From positions 4,487,424-4,551,423 of the forward strand of contig NZ_KB911579.1 in NCBI RefSeq assembly GCF_000383575.1: DNA of 64,000 nucleotides. The letters are read 5' to 3'. A model generated the notes under the pieces. It was not told the origin of the DNA. It did no database searches and saw nothing but the letters and a program-made list of their open reading frames with translations. This document shows, one piece after another, positions 1-7,862 of the stretch. This DNA comes from Salinispora oceanensis (GTDB lineage: Bacteria > Actinomycetota > Actinomycetes > Mycobacteriales > Micromonosporaceae). The translations under genes and the position numbers were made by a program. Every line of letters begins with the position of its first letter. The stretch's first letter is position 1.

Positions 1-581
1 GCGATGACCGTGATCGCGAGCAGGTCGTCCACCACGGCGAGGGTGAGCAGGAAGGCGCGGAGCCCCTGTGGCAGGTGGGATCCGATAACCGCCAGCACGG
101 CGAGCGCGAAGGCGATGTCGGTGGCGGTCGGGATGGCCCAGCCGCGCAGGTTCTCACCACCGGCGGAGAGGTTGATGCCGACGTAGATCAGGGCCGGAAC
201 GATCATTCCTCCGACCGCCGCGACGACCGGCAGGGCGGCTCGCCGTGGGTCACGAAGGTCGCCGGCGACGAATTCACGTTTGAGTTCGAGCCCGACCACG
301 AAGAAGAAGATCGCTAGTAGGCCGTCGGCCGCCCACGCGGCGAGGTCCAGGTCCAGGTGCAGGTCGGATCCGCCTGGCCAGGGCACCCACGATGCCAACG
401 CGGCGTAGGAGTCGCCCCAGGGCGAGTTCGCCCAGAGCAGCGCGATCACCGCGCCGAGCAGGAGCAGGCCGCCGCCGAAGGTCTCGGTCCGCAGCACGTC
501 AGCCAGGAAACGGGCCTCCGGCCAGGAGGTACGCGAGAAGAGGCGGCGGGCACGGCCCGGGGGCGGGGTGCGGTCGGTCAT
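1..581 (-). CDS. nhaA: Na+/H+ antiporter NhaA, N-terminal part (cut by left edge)
   Basis: NhaA exchanges cytosolic Na+ for external H+ across the plasma membrane. The visible 193 residues start MTDRTPPPGRARRLFSR, then show NhaA-like membrane segments, the stretch DGLLAIFFFVVGLELKRE, the loop TDIAFALAVL, and at the very edge LTLAVVDDLLAITVIA. The paired aspartates there match Asp163/Asp164, which bind the ion in the E. coli protein. The start at 581 is the first ATG and has a TTGGATGG-like ribosome site upstream. The C-terminal half lies outside the window. The gene is divergent from the glycosyltransferase at 1047. Family assignment is firm; in vivo ion preference is not shown. Confidence 0.93.
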   Translation of the reverse strand, partial: MTDRTPPPGRARRLFSRTSWPEARFLADVLRTETFGGGLLLLGAVIALLWANSPWGDSYAALASWVPWPGGSDLHLDLDLAAWAADGLLAIFFFVVGLELKREFVAGDLRDPRRAALPVVAAVGGMIVPALIYVGINLSAGGENLRGWAIPTATDIAFALAVLAVIGSHLPQGLRAFLLTLAVVDDLLAITVI

Positions 582-1046
582 ACGCGCGGTCCATCCAAGC
601 GGTGTCGGAGCAGCAGGAAACGTTCGCCGACCAGGCTTCCCGGCACACCGCTCACCACCCTATCCAGGCGAGTGACGGGACGGCGAACGGAGACGACGTG
701 ACCTTGCCCCCGTCACACCGTTTCTCCCGGGGGAGGAGGGGTGTCGGGCCTATCGATCGAATAGCGAAACTTCGGATATTTGATGTATGAGGCGCTGTAA
801 TGGTTTCACGGTATAAGTTGAGCTTAGGAGCTTTTATGAGTTTCTTTGGGGTTTTCGGCTCGGTGCGGCGGCGTACCTGATGGACCGCTGCCGCCCGCAT
901 CCGGTAGCGCGGCGCGCCCACCTGCGTCGTCGGGCAGTCGGCGAGCACCAGAGCGGAGCGTTCGGGTCGCAGACCAGGGCGGACTCGTACATGGACAGCA
1001 GCCAGCGGGGCCACACGGCCGCCCTGCTGGCAACGGGGGAGCAACG
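582..1046. other. 465-bp divergent intergenic region, no gene seen
   Basis: It separates nhaA (leftward) from the GT4 gene (rightward) and should hold both promoters. About 750-845 is markedly AT-rich for this genome and includes GGTATAAG near 810. An open frame starting at 846 runs into the glycosyltransferase, but its first 67 codons look like non-coding sequence. Confidence 0.5.
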
Positions 1047-2267
1047 ATGAAGATCGGCATCCTGGCGTATCACTTTCCACCGGAACCGGCTTTCATCCCG
1101 GGCAGCCTCGCAGAGGAGCTGGCCCGTCGCGGGCACGAAGTCCGGGTGCTGACTGGATTTCCCGACTATCCGGGCGGGTACGCCTATCCGGGCTGGCGTC
1201 AGCGTTGGCGCCACGAGACCCGCAGCGAGCGGCTGACCGTGCGCCGGGTGCCCCGCTACGTTGCCCAGACCACCGGCCACGTTCGCGGCCGGTGGTCCGG
1301 CCCCCTCTCCTTCGCGGGCAGCGTGTCGCTGGTCAGCCGGCGGTTCTTCGCCGGTGTCGATGCCCTCTACGTGCACCAACCGCCGGCCACCGCCTTCGCC
1401 GCCGCCCGCCTGCTGCGCGCGCTTCGTCGGGTGCCGGCGGTCGTGCACGTTCAGGACGTGTGGGCTGGTTCGGAGCCGGCGGCCGGCGGGCCCGATCGGT
1501 GGACCGCTCGGCTTGCCAGGGCGATGGCCGCTACGTACCGCCGCGCTGACCGGGTCGCGGTCGCGGCTCCCTCGCTGCGGGACCTCGTCGTGACCGAGGG
1601 GGCCGACCCGGACCGGGTCGAGCTGGTGCTCAACTGGACTGACGAGCGGATCTTCCAGCCGGCTCCGCCGACCCCGGCCGCCGGTCAACTGATCCGTCGC
1701 GACGACCGCTGCGTGGTTATGTACGCCGGCACCATCGGCGCTCGACAGGGGCTGGAGACGGCGGTCCGGGCGGCGGCAGCGCTCGACCAGCGGATGGATT
1801 TGGTGCTGGTCGGGTCGGGCGAGCAGGAGCGGCGGGTGCGGGGGCTCGCCGCCGAGTTGGGAACGGACAACGTGCGGTTCGTCGACCGGCGCTCGCCGTT
1901 GGACATGCCGGAGCTGTACGCCGCTGCCGACTTCCAGTTGGTCACGCTTCGGGACCTGCCCGAACTGCGCAGCACCCTGCCCGGAAAGTTGCCGACGGCC
2001 CTGTCGTGCGGGGTGCCGGTCATCGCCTCGGCCGGCGGCGACACCGCTGAGGTGGTGGAGAGCGCCCGAGCCGGACTGTCATGCCCGCCGGAGGAGTGGG
2101 ACGCCCTCGCCGACCGGTTCTGGTTGGCCACGACCATCCCTCCGGCGGCCCGTGCCGAGATGGGCCGGCGGGGCCGGGAGGCGTACCTGAAACAGATGTC
2201 GATGCCCGCCGGAGTGGATCGGATCGAGCGCCTGCTGGACGAGGCCGCGAGCGGACGCCGACGGTGA
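1047..2267 (+). CDS. Glycosyltransferase family 4 (GT-B fold)
   Basis: A 406-residue cytosolic or membrane-associated glycosyltransferase that moves a sugar from a nucleotide donor to an unknown acceptor, probably an envelope glycan. The N-terminal Rossmann domain begins MKIGILAYHFPPEPAF, as in WbuB-like GT4 enzymes. The C-terminal domain has VMYAGTIGARQGLETAV and the donor-site region LPGKLPTALSCGVPVIAS. The start at 1047 was chosen because GGGGGAG lies 6 bp upstream and homology to GT4 proteins begins here; the frame is open further upstream without similarity. It stands alone, so the acceptor cannot be read from context. Confidence 0.88.
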   Translation: MKIGILAYHFPPEPAFIPGSLAEELARRGHEVRVLTGFPDYPGGYAYPGWRQRWRHETRSERLTVRRVPRYVAQTTGHVRGRWSGPLSFAGSVSLVSRRFFAGVDALYVHQPPATAFAAARLLRALRRVPAVVHVQDVWAGSEPAAGGPDRWTARLARAMAATYRRADRVAVAAPSLRDLVVTEGADPDRVELVLNWTDERIFQPAPPTPAAGQLIRRDDRCVVMYAGTIGARQGLETAVRAAAALDQRMDLVLVGSGEQERRVRGLAAELGTDNVRFVDRRSPLDMPELYAAADFQLVTLRDLPELRSTLPGKLPTALSCGVPVIASAGGDTAEVVESARAGLSCPPEEWDALADRFWLATTIPPAARAEMGRRGREAYLKQMSMPAGVDRIERLLDEAASGRRR

Positions 2268-2332
2268 GGGCGACGCGCGCCGCCCGCCGGGCATCTAGGA
2301 GTGGCGCCGGTCGGGGCGGGTAGTCGCCGCTC

Positions 2333-3001
2333 ATGCCGACCATCGAGGAGAAGAAGCGCTTGGTCCGCCGGCTCGCCGGTGGCGGGCGCGGCTTTGCTGA
2401 GCAGTACGGTTTCCGAACCACCAATAACCCGTCAAGTCTCTTCCAGCTGCTCTGCCTGGCTGTGTTGTTGTCCCGCCGCGGTGATGCTCGGCGAGCCATC
2501 GAGGTGGCCCGCGCCCTGCAGGACCATGGTTGGGACAGTGCCGCCCGGTTGGCCCGTTCCACGCCCGCGGAGCGGTCCGGGTTGCTGCGTGACTGCGGGC
2601 TCCGCGGGGCAGCCGAGCAGACCGCCGGCACGCTCGGGGAGCTGGCGCAGGCAGTCGTTGACCGGTACCGGGGCGATCTTCGCCGGTTGCGGGTGGTCGC
2701 CGCCCGCGATGCCGACCGGGAACGTGCCCTGCTCACCGAGCTGCCCGGGGTGGACGATACGGCGGTCGTCCTGTTTCTCCGCGAGGTGCAGGCACTCTGG
2801 GCTGAGATACCGCCGGTCGCCGATCGGCGGGCGCTGGCCGCGGCCCGCCGACTGGGTCTCGGGCGTTCCGCCGGCGACCTGGCCGGGCTGGCGGGTAGTG
2901 GCCGGTCCGAGCGGTTGGCCTGGCTGGTGGGCGCGCTCGCCCGGGTGGATCTGGAGGAGCGATACCCGGAGGTGGTCGGCCCGGCTGTGCCAGCGCCGTG
3001 A
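2333..3001 (+). CDS. HhH-GPD-like (endonuclease III superfamily) protein, degenerate
   Basis: A 222-residue protein resembling the helix-hairpin-helix/GPD DNA glycosylase fold. The hairpin is visible as ELPGVDDTAVVLFLRE near residues 140-155, and the conserved aspartate follows in PPVADRRALAAARRLGLG, where endonuclease III has its catalytic Asp. The lysine of the Nth hairpin (GRKTA) is replaced: the sequence reads VDDTA. The four C-terminal cysteines of the iron-sulfur cluster are absent. It could be a glycosylase without lyase activity or a catalytically altered relative. The ATG at 2333 is used; it starts 65 bp after the GT4 gene on the same strand. Confidence 0.7.
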   Translation: MPTIEEKKRLVRRLAGGGRGFAEQYGFRTTNNPSSLFQLLCLAVLLSRRGDARRAIEVARALQDHGWDSAARLARSTPAERSGLLRDCGLRGAAEQTAGTLGELAQAVVDRYRGDLRRLRVVAARDADRERALLTELPGVDDTAVVLFLREVQALWAEIPPVADRRALAAARRLGLGRSAGDLAGLAGSGRSERLAWLVGALARVDLEERYPEVVGPAVPAP

Positions 3002-3383
3002 GCGGCAGCCCCCGGGCCGAATCCGAGTCGATTTCATGGCTCAGTTGCTCGGCCGGCTCGTGAGTCGGCCAACACTTCGGTGAAAGCGACACCGAGCCAG
3101 CGTCCCTGTCGTATGGTGGTCGGACATTGATGTCCGCCTGGTTCGGGCGAGGCAAGCAGCTGACCGCCGATGGTCGTGACCCGGTTCGGGATAGTTCGTC
3201 GGTGCAGGTCCGCGTTGAGCGCCCCTGGTCGCGGTTCGTGGCCCGGGGCGCTCGGCTTCCCACTGATCGGCCCATAGATCCTCCGCAGCCGGGGAATAGC
3301 TGTCCGGCTCCGGTCGCCGGCAACCCGGCGGTTTCCCTACCGCGCACGGTGGGTATCCGGTTGGCCGGACCGAAGGGGACAGC
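3002..3383. other. 382-bp intergenic region with hairpins and a SigB-type promoter
   Basis: It holds an inverted repeat CGGACAT/ATGTCCG at 3121-3136, a 9-bp GAGCGCCCC/GGGGCGCTC hairpin at 3217-3253, a short hairpin at 3315-3330, and the promoter at 3331-3356 listed separately. Open frames here have no recognisable protein character. Confidence 0.5.
3331..3356 (+). promoter_or_regulatory. SigB/SigF-type promoter of the DUF2267 gene
   Basis: GTTT (3331-3334), a 16-bp spacer and GGGTAT (3351-3356) match the SigF/SigB pattern known from mycobacteria and Streptomyces. Predicted transcription start is about 3363, some 20 nt before the ATG at 3384. Confidence 0.7.
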
Positions 3384-3794
3384 ATGGACTACCACACCTT
3401 TGTTGACCAGGTCGGGCAGCGGACGGGCGCCCCTGCCGCACAGGCGGTGGAGCTGACCCGGGCGGTCCTGGAGACGCTCGCCGAGCGGCTGACCGGCGGG
3501 GAGGTGCTGGATCTGGCCGTACAGCTGCCGGCGCAGCTGCAGGCGGTGTTGAAGCCGGGGCCCGACAACGAGGCAGCGCAGCGGCTTGCGGCGGCAGAGT
3601 TTGTCACTCGGGTGGCCGCCCGTGCCCACGTCGACGAAGCGACTGCGCATGGGGCCGTCCGAGCGGTCTTCAGCACGCTGCGGGAGGCGATCAGCGGTGG
3701 TGAGTTCGACGATGTCGCGGTGCAGTTGCCCCGCGACTACCGGGAACTGGTGGAGCCGGCGCTGGCGCCGGGTTCGACGCTGCGCCGGCCCTGA
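3384..3794 (+). CDS. DUF2267 domain protein
   Basis: A 136-residue soluble protein made of two similar halves of the DUF2267 family: MDYHTFVDQVGQRTG with VLETLAERLTGGEVLDLAVQLP, then FVTRVAARAHVDEATA with STLREAISGGEFDDVAVQLP. Each half is a small helical bundle with the LPxxY/L tail typical of the family. The biochemical role of DUF2267 is not established; family members often occur with stress genes. That fits the SigB-type promoter 28 bp upstream and an AAGGGG ribosome site. A second DUF2267 domain sits in the fusion protein at 7863-8840. Confidence 0.85.
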   Translation: MDYHTFVDQVGQRTGAPAAQAVELTRAVLETLAERLTGGEVLDLAVQLPAQLQAVLKPGPDNEAAQRLAAAEFVTRVAARAHVDEATAHGAVRAVFSTLREAISGGEFDDVAVQLPRDYRELVEPALAPGSTLRRP

Positions 3795-3832
3795 GTCACC
3801 GCGCTGACTCTCCCGTACCCCACCTGTGGGGG

Positions 3833-4999
3833 CTAGGCTACGGCACCCGCAGCGTGCAGGTCGGCGATGCGGTCAGCTCCGAAGCCCGCCTCGGTCAGCA
3901 GTTCGTCCGTGTGTTCACCGGGGTGCGGCGGTGGACGGTGCAGGGTCGTCGGCGTACCGGAGAAGCGTGGTGCGGGTGCCGGTTGGGTCACCCCGTGGTG
4001 TTCCACGAAAGTCTCCCGCGCCGTCAGGTGCGGGTGTGCCGGCGCCTCCGTCCAGTCCAGAACCGGGGCCACGCAGGCGTCCGAGCCGACGAAGAGCGCC
4101 GCCCACTCGTCCCGGGTCCGGGTCCGGAACAATCGTGCCCACGCCTCCCGCAGCGCCGGCCAGTTCGTCGGGTCGGTGCGGTCTAGTGCGACGTCACCGG
4201 GCAGCGGAAAGCCGGTGCGTTGGACCAGTTCGTCGTAGAAGCGGGGCTCCAGCGCGCCCACCGCCAGGTGCTTTCCATCGGCACACTCGTAGCTGTCGTA
4301 GAACGGAGCGCCCCCGTCGAGCAGGTTCACTCCGCGTGGATCCTGCCACCTGCCGAGGTGGCGCAGGGCGTGGATCTGGGTGCTGAGCACCGAGACGCCG
4401 TCCACGATGGCGGCGTCCACCACCTGGCCGGTGGCGCCGCCGCGCACCGCGTACAGGGCGCTGATCAGGCCGAGGGCGAGTAGCATTCCACCGCCACCGA
4501 AGTCGCCGAGCAGGTTCAGCGGCGGCACCGGACGCTCGCCGGCTCGTCCGATCCCATGTAGCGCCCCGGTCAGGGCCAGGTAAGTGATATCGTGCCCGGC
4601 TTCCGGCGCGGCGGGACCGTGCTGCCCCCAGCCGGTCATCCGCCCGTACACGAGGTGTGGGTTGACCGTGTGGCAGTCCGCCGGGCCGAGACCAAGTCGC
4701 TCGGCCACGCCGGGCCGGAAACCCTCGATCAGCACATCCGCGCCGGCGGTCAGAGCGAGCGCCACGTCGCGGCCGGGGGGTGACTTCAGGTCCACGCCGA
4801 TTGATCGCCGTCCCCGGTTCAGCAGATCAGGGTGCGGGGCGCCGAAAGCGGTCGGGTCCACGTCGGTCGCGCGGTCCACCCGGATCACCTCGGCGCCGAG
4901 ATCGGCCAGCATCATTGCCGCGAACGGCCCCGGCCCAATGCCGGCCAGCTCGATTACCCGCACCCCGGCGAGGGGGCCGGCCGGTACGTTGTCGGTCAT
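3833..4999 (-). CDS. mcr: Alpha-methylacyl-CoA racemase (CoA-transferase family III)
   Basis: A 388-residue CaiB/BaiF-fold enzyme expected to interconvert (R)- and (S)-2-methylacyl-CoA so that branched fatty acids can enter beta-oxidation. It starts with LAGVRVIELAGIGPGPFAAM and has the racemase residues known from the M. tuberculosis MCR structure: His in AGHDITYLALTGALHGIG, Asp in LNLLGDFGGGG and Glu in VGALEPRFYDEL. The length is usual. These residues favour racemase over other family III CoA-transferases. It is convergent with the DUF2267 gene; a CCCCAC/GTGGGG dyad at 3818-3831 lies between the two. No partner genes adjoin. Confidence 0.87.
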   Translation of the reverse strand: MTDNVPAGPLAGVRVIELAGIGPGPFAAMMLADLGAEVIRVDRATDVDPTAFGAPHPDLLNRGRRSIGVDLKSPPGRDVALALTAGADVLIEGFRPGVAERLGLGPADCHTVNPHLVYGRMTGWGQHGPAAPEAGHDITYLALTGALHGIGRAGERPVPPLNLLGDFGGGGMLLALGLISALYAVRGGATGQVVDAAIVDGVSVLSTQIHALRHLGRWQDPRGVNLLDGGAPFYDSYECADGKHLAVGALEPRFYDELVQRTGFPLPGDVALDRTDPTNWPALREAWARLFRTRTRDEWAALFVGSDACVAPVLDWTEAPAHPHLTARETFVEHHGVTQPAPAPRFSGTPTTLHRPPPHPGEHTDELLTEAGFGADRIADLHAAGAVA

Positions 5000-5094
5000 C
5001 GGGCCACGATAAGCGCCGATGGGCTCGGGTGGTAGGGGGCTGGGTGCGCTGGTGGGAGATGAGGTGTCGATGGTGGGGACCGGGGGTGCCGTGT

Positions 5095-5123
5095 GGCAGT
5101 CCGGACCCGGACTGCCCTAACCT
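5095..5123 (+). promoter_or_regulatory. Candidate terC promoter with a 10-bp dyad at -35
   Basis: GGCAGTCCGG and CCGGACTGCC (5095-5104 and 5107-5116) form a perfect dyad. It is followed directly by TAACCT (5118-5123), a TANNNT -10 that would start transcription about 5130, exactly where the riboswitch begins. The dyad covers the -35 position and is therefore a candidate operator; the protein that would bind it is unknown. Confidence 0.45.
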
Positions 5124-5129
5124 TGTCGC

Positions 5130-5229
5130 GACGAGGGGAGTACTTCCCACGAGCCATTCCGGTCAGTACGGCGGGCCCGGAGCCTGCCTCGGATGGTTGC
5201 CTACGAAAGTGGGTGAAGGAGACCTCGAG
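5130..5229 (+). ncRNA. Manganese riboswitch (yybP-ykoY class)
   Basis: The conserved blocks are present in order: CGAGGGGAGTA (5132-5142), CGGTCAGTACGG (5160-5171) with a GGCGGGCC...GCCTGCC-type arm, and the closing AAGGAGACCTCG (5216-5227), where CCTCG pairs with CGAGG. This class binds Mn2+ and in other bacteria controls mntP, alx and terC-like exporters. It sits 26 bp upstream of the terC start, so control of translation or early termination in response to Mn2+ is expected. The identification is by consensus, not by a covariance search. Confidence 0.88.
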
Positions 5230-5255
5230 CATGGCATCGTGTTCGAGGAGGCTCC

Positions 5256-6290
5256 ATGACCGATTTGTACCTTTCTGCCGAGCTGCAGTCGGTCGGTACG
5301 CCGACGCTGTGGGGCGTGACCATCGCCGGCATCGTCGTGCTGCTGATTCTCGACTTTCTGGTCACTCGGCGGCCGCACGAGGTATCGATCCGGGAGGCGC
5401 TGGCCTGGTCGGCCTTCTACCTCGCGCTGCCGCTGGCGTTCGGCGCCTGGCTCTGGTCCCGCTACGGCTCGCAGCAGGGCGTCGAGTACCTGACCGGCTA
5501 CCTGGTGGAGAAGTCCCTCTCGGTAGACAACCTCTTCGTCTTCATGCTGCTGTTGGCCGCGTTCGCGGTGCCCCCGGTGCTCGCCCAGCGGGTCCTGCTG
5601 TTCGGGATCACCGGTGCCCTGGTGCTGCGCGCGGTGTTCATCGCACTCGGCGCGGCTGCGCTGCAGACGCTCGACTTCGCCTTCCTGCTTTTCGCCCTCA
5701 TCCTGCTCGCCACCGCGGCAAAGCTGCTGCGTGACGCGATTTCCGGCCAGGAGCAGGAGGTCGACATCAACGGGATGCGCTCGGTGCGGCTCCTGCGCAA
5801 GTTCATGCCGGTCACCCAGGACTACCAGGGTACGAAGATGGTCGTCCGCCTGGGTGGCCGGCGAACCCTCACCCCGCTGGCCCTGGTGGTCGTCGCGGTG
5901 CTCGCCACCGATGTGGTCTTCGCCGTCGATTCGGTGCCGGCCGTGTACGGCATCACTGAAGATCCGTACCTGGTCTTCGCCACCAACGCCTTCGCGCTGC
6001 TCGGGCTGCGGGCGCTCTACTTCGTCCTGCACGCCGCGCTCAGCCGGCTGGTTCACCTCAACTACGGACTCGCGGTCATCCTCGCGTTCATCGGAGTGAA
6101 GCTGGGTCTGCACTGGGCGCACGGGGTCTGGAAGGGGGTGCCAGAGATTCCGACCCTGGCATCACTCGCAGTGATTCTCGTTGTCCTCGTGGCGGTCACC
6201 CTCACCAGCCTGTACGCGACTCGTGCCAGCCGGTCAGGTGGGCGGGAATCGATCGTCAACACCTCCGGTGGCGACGGGATCCCCCGTTAG
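5256..6290 (+). CDS. terC: TerC/Alx-family membrane protein, probable Mn2+ exporter
   Basis: A 344-residue integral membrane protein with about nine hydrophobic segments. TerC signatures are LVEKSLSVDNLFVFMLLL (around residues 87-104) and ATDVVFAVDSVPAVYGI (around 210-226); both contain the acidic residues proposed to bind metal. Family members export Mn2+ or help load metal into exported proteins, and the upstream yybP-ykoY element strongly suggests manganese. The ATG at 5256 follows GAGGAGG. The gene is monocistronic, ending at the terminator at 6329-6361. The older tellurium-resistance label of the family is unlikely to describe the role here. Confidence 0.9.
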   Translation: MTDLYLSAELQSVGTPTLWGVTIAGIVVLLILDFLVTRRPHEVSIREALAWSAFYLALPLAFGAWLWSRYGSQQGVEYLTGYLVEKSLSVDNLFVFMLLLAAFAVPPVLAQRVLLFGITGALVLRAVFIALGAAALQTLDFAFLLFALILLATAAKLLRDAISGQEQEVDINGMRSVRLLRKFMPVTQDYQGTKMVVRLGGRRTLTPLALVVVAVLATDVVFAVDSVPAVYGITEDPYLVFATNAFALLGLRALYFVLHAALSRLVHLNYGLAVILAFIGVKLGLHWAHGVWKGVPEIPTLASLAVILVVLVAVTLTSLYATRASRSGGRESIVNTSGGDGIPR

Positions 6291-6328
6291 GGGCCCTGCG
6301 TCCCCGCCACGCGGACCTGATCAGCGGA

Positions 6329-6361
6329 TAGGTCGGCCCGGGAGCAGTCCGGGCCGACCTA
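6329..6361 (+). terminator. Intrinsic terminator after terC
   Basis: A perfect 13-bp stem (TAGGTCGGCCCGG with CCGGGCCGACCTA) and a 7-nt loop, without a T run, as is usual in high-GC actinobacteria. Confidence 0.75.
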
Positions 6362-6460
6362 CCTACTGGACGGGCCGGTCCAGCAGGATGGGCACACCTG
6401 ACCGAGGGTGTTCGCCGGCGGTGTGCGGTGCCCGCGGTGCCCTGCCGGGCATCCCGGGAG

Positions 6461-6485
6461 GTTTGTCCGGCCTTGCCCGGGGAAC
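6461..6485 (+). promoter_or_regulatory. Possible SigB-type promoter of the NDH-2 gene
   Basis: GTTT-N15-GGGAAC ends 9 bp before the ATG at 6495. The -10 differs from GGGTA by one base and the leader would be only a few nucleotides, so this is weaker than the other matches. Confidence 0.35.
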
Positions 6486-6494
6486 GGCGGTGGA

Positions 6495-7796
6495 ATGACG
6501 AAGCCTCGGGTGGTGATTGTTGGGGCCGGTTTCGCCGGGTACCACGCGGCAAAGACGCTCAGCCGGTTGGCCAAGGACCAGGCCGAGATCGTGCTGCTGA
6601 ACACGACTGACTACTTCCTATACCTACCGCTACTACCGGAGGTCGCCGCTGGTGTCGTCGAGCCGACCCGGCTCTCGGTGCCGCTGGCGGGGACACTCGA
6701 CGGTGTCCGCCTCGTGGTCGGCGAAGCCGACCACGTTGACCTGCGAAACCGTTGGGTCGGTTTCACGCAGCCGGAGGGGGAGCGAAACCGGCTCGCGTAC
6801 GACCGGTTGGTGCTGGCCGTCGGTAGCGTCAACAAGCTGTTGCCGATCCCCGGGGTCACCGAGTACGCGCACGGCTTTCGCGGTCTGCCGGAGGCGCTCT
6901 ACCTCCACGACCACGTGGTCCGACAGATCGAGCTGGCGGAACAAGCCACCGACCCGGCCGAACAACGGGCGCGGTCCACCTTCGTGGTGGTGGGAGCCGG
7001 CTACACCGGCACCGAGGTGGCCGCCCACGGGCAGTTGTTCACCGACCGGCTCGTTGGACAGCGGTCTCGGCTGAACCTTCGGCCCCGGTGGATGCTGCTC
7101 GACGTGGCGCCGCGGGTGCTGCCCGAGCTGAACCGGAGAATGTCCGACACCGCTCATCGGGTCCTGGACGAGCGGGGGGTGGATGTGCGAATGGGCACCT
7201 CGGTGGCGGTGGCGACCCCCGACGGGGTCAAACTCACCGATGGGGAGTTCATCCAGACCTGCTCCCTCATCTGGTGTGTCGGCGTCCGCCCCGATCCGTT
7301 CGTCGAACAGCTCGGCCTACGGACGGAGAAGGGCCGTCTGGTGACCGATGAGTACCTCAACGTTCCGGGCTTCCCGGAGGTGTTCGCCTGTGGCGACGCC
7401 GCGGCCGTGCCCGACCTGGCCCAGCCCGGGCAGGTGTGCGCGATGACCGCCCAGCATGCCCAGCGGCAGGGCAAGCTGGTCGCCCAGAACATCGCCGCCT
7501 CGTACGGGCAGGGCACCCGCAAGCCATACAAGCACCATGACCTGGGCTGGGTGGTTGACCTCGGGGGTCGTGACGCGGCGGCGAACCCGTTGAAGGTGCC
7601 GCTGGCCGGACTGCCCGCCAAGGTGGTGACTCGGGGATACCACCTGCTCAACCTGCCCGGCAATCGCGCCCGGGTGGGTGCCGACTGGCTGCTGGACGCG
7701 ACCCTGCCCCGTCCGGCGGTCCAGCTGAGCCTGGTGCCGGCCCACTCGGTGCCGTTGGAGAGCAGCTCTCCCGAGGTGCCCGCCCACGTCGGGTAG
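6495..7796 (+). CDS. ndh: Type II NADH dehydrogenase (NDH-2)
   Basis: A 433-residue single-subunit flavoprotein that passes electrons from NADH to menaquinone at the inner face of the membrane without pumping protons. The FAD-binding GxGxxG is at residues 6-20 (VVIVGAGFAGYHAA) and the NADH-binding one in TFVVVGAGYTGTEVA. VFACGDAAAVPDLA is the second FAD site and QHAQRQGKLVAQNI the family tail motif. The start at 6495 precedes the first FAD motif directly and has GGCGGTGG upstream; 29 upstream codons in frame lack similarity. It is monocistronic and convergent with the next gene across a bidirectional terminator. Confidence 0.88.
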   Translation: MTKPRVVIVGAGFAGYHAAKTLSRLAKDQAEIVLLNTTDYFLYLPLLPEVAAGVVEPTRLSVPLAGTLDGVRLVVGEADHVDLRNRWVGFTQPEGERNRLAYDRLVLAVGSVNKLLPIPGVTEYAHGFRGLPEALYLHDHVVRQIELAEQATDPAEQRARSTFVVVGAGYTGTEVAAHGQLFTDRLVGQRSRLNLRPRWMLLDVAPRVLPELNRRMSDTAHRVLDERGVDVRMGTSVAVATPDGVKLTDGEFIQTCSLIWCVGVRPDPFVEQLGLRTEKGRLVTDEYLNVPGFPEVFACGDAAAVPDLAQPGQVCAMTAQHAQRQGKLVAQNIAASYGQGTRKPYKHHDLGWVVDLGGRDAAANPLKVPLAGLPAKVVTRGYHLLNLPGNRARVGADWLLDATLPRPAVQLSLVPAHSVPLESSSPEVPAHVG

Positions 7797-7845
7797 GCGG
7801 GGAGGGGCCCGCCACCACCGGCTGTGGAGGTGGCCCCTTCCCGCC
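7796..7845. terminator. Bidirectional terminator between ndh and the DUF2267 fusion
   Basis: GGCGGGGAGGGGCC (7796-7809) pairs with GGCCCCTTCCCGCC (7832-7845), with one G-T pair. It lies between two convergent genes. Confidence 0.65.
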
Positions 7846-7862
7846 GCCGGGCGGGCGCCGGG

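Noticed and set aside
3290..3383. GGCAACC...GGTGGGTATCC in the leader of the DUF2267 gene resembles pieces of SAM (S-box/SAM-IV) riboswitches
   Set aside because: The GGCAACC is the loop and arm of a short CGCCGG/CCGGCG hairpin, other S-box helices are missing, and the GGTGGGTAT part is better explained as the -10 of a GTTT-N16-GGGTAT promoter.
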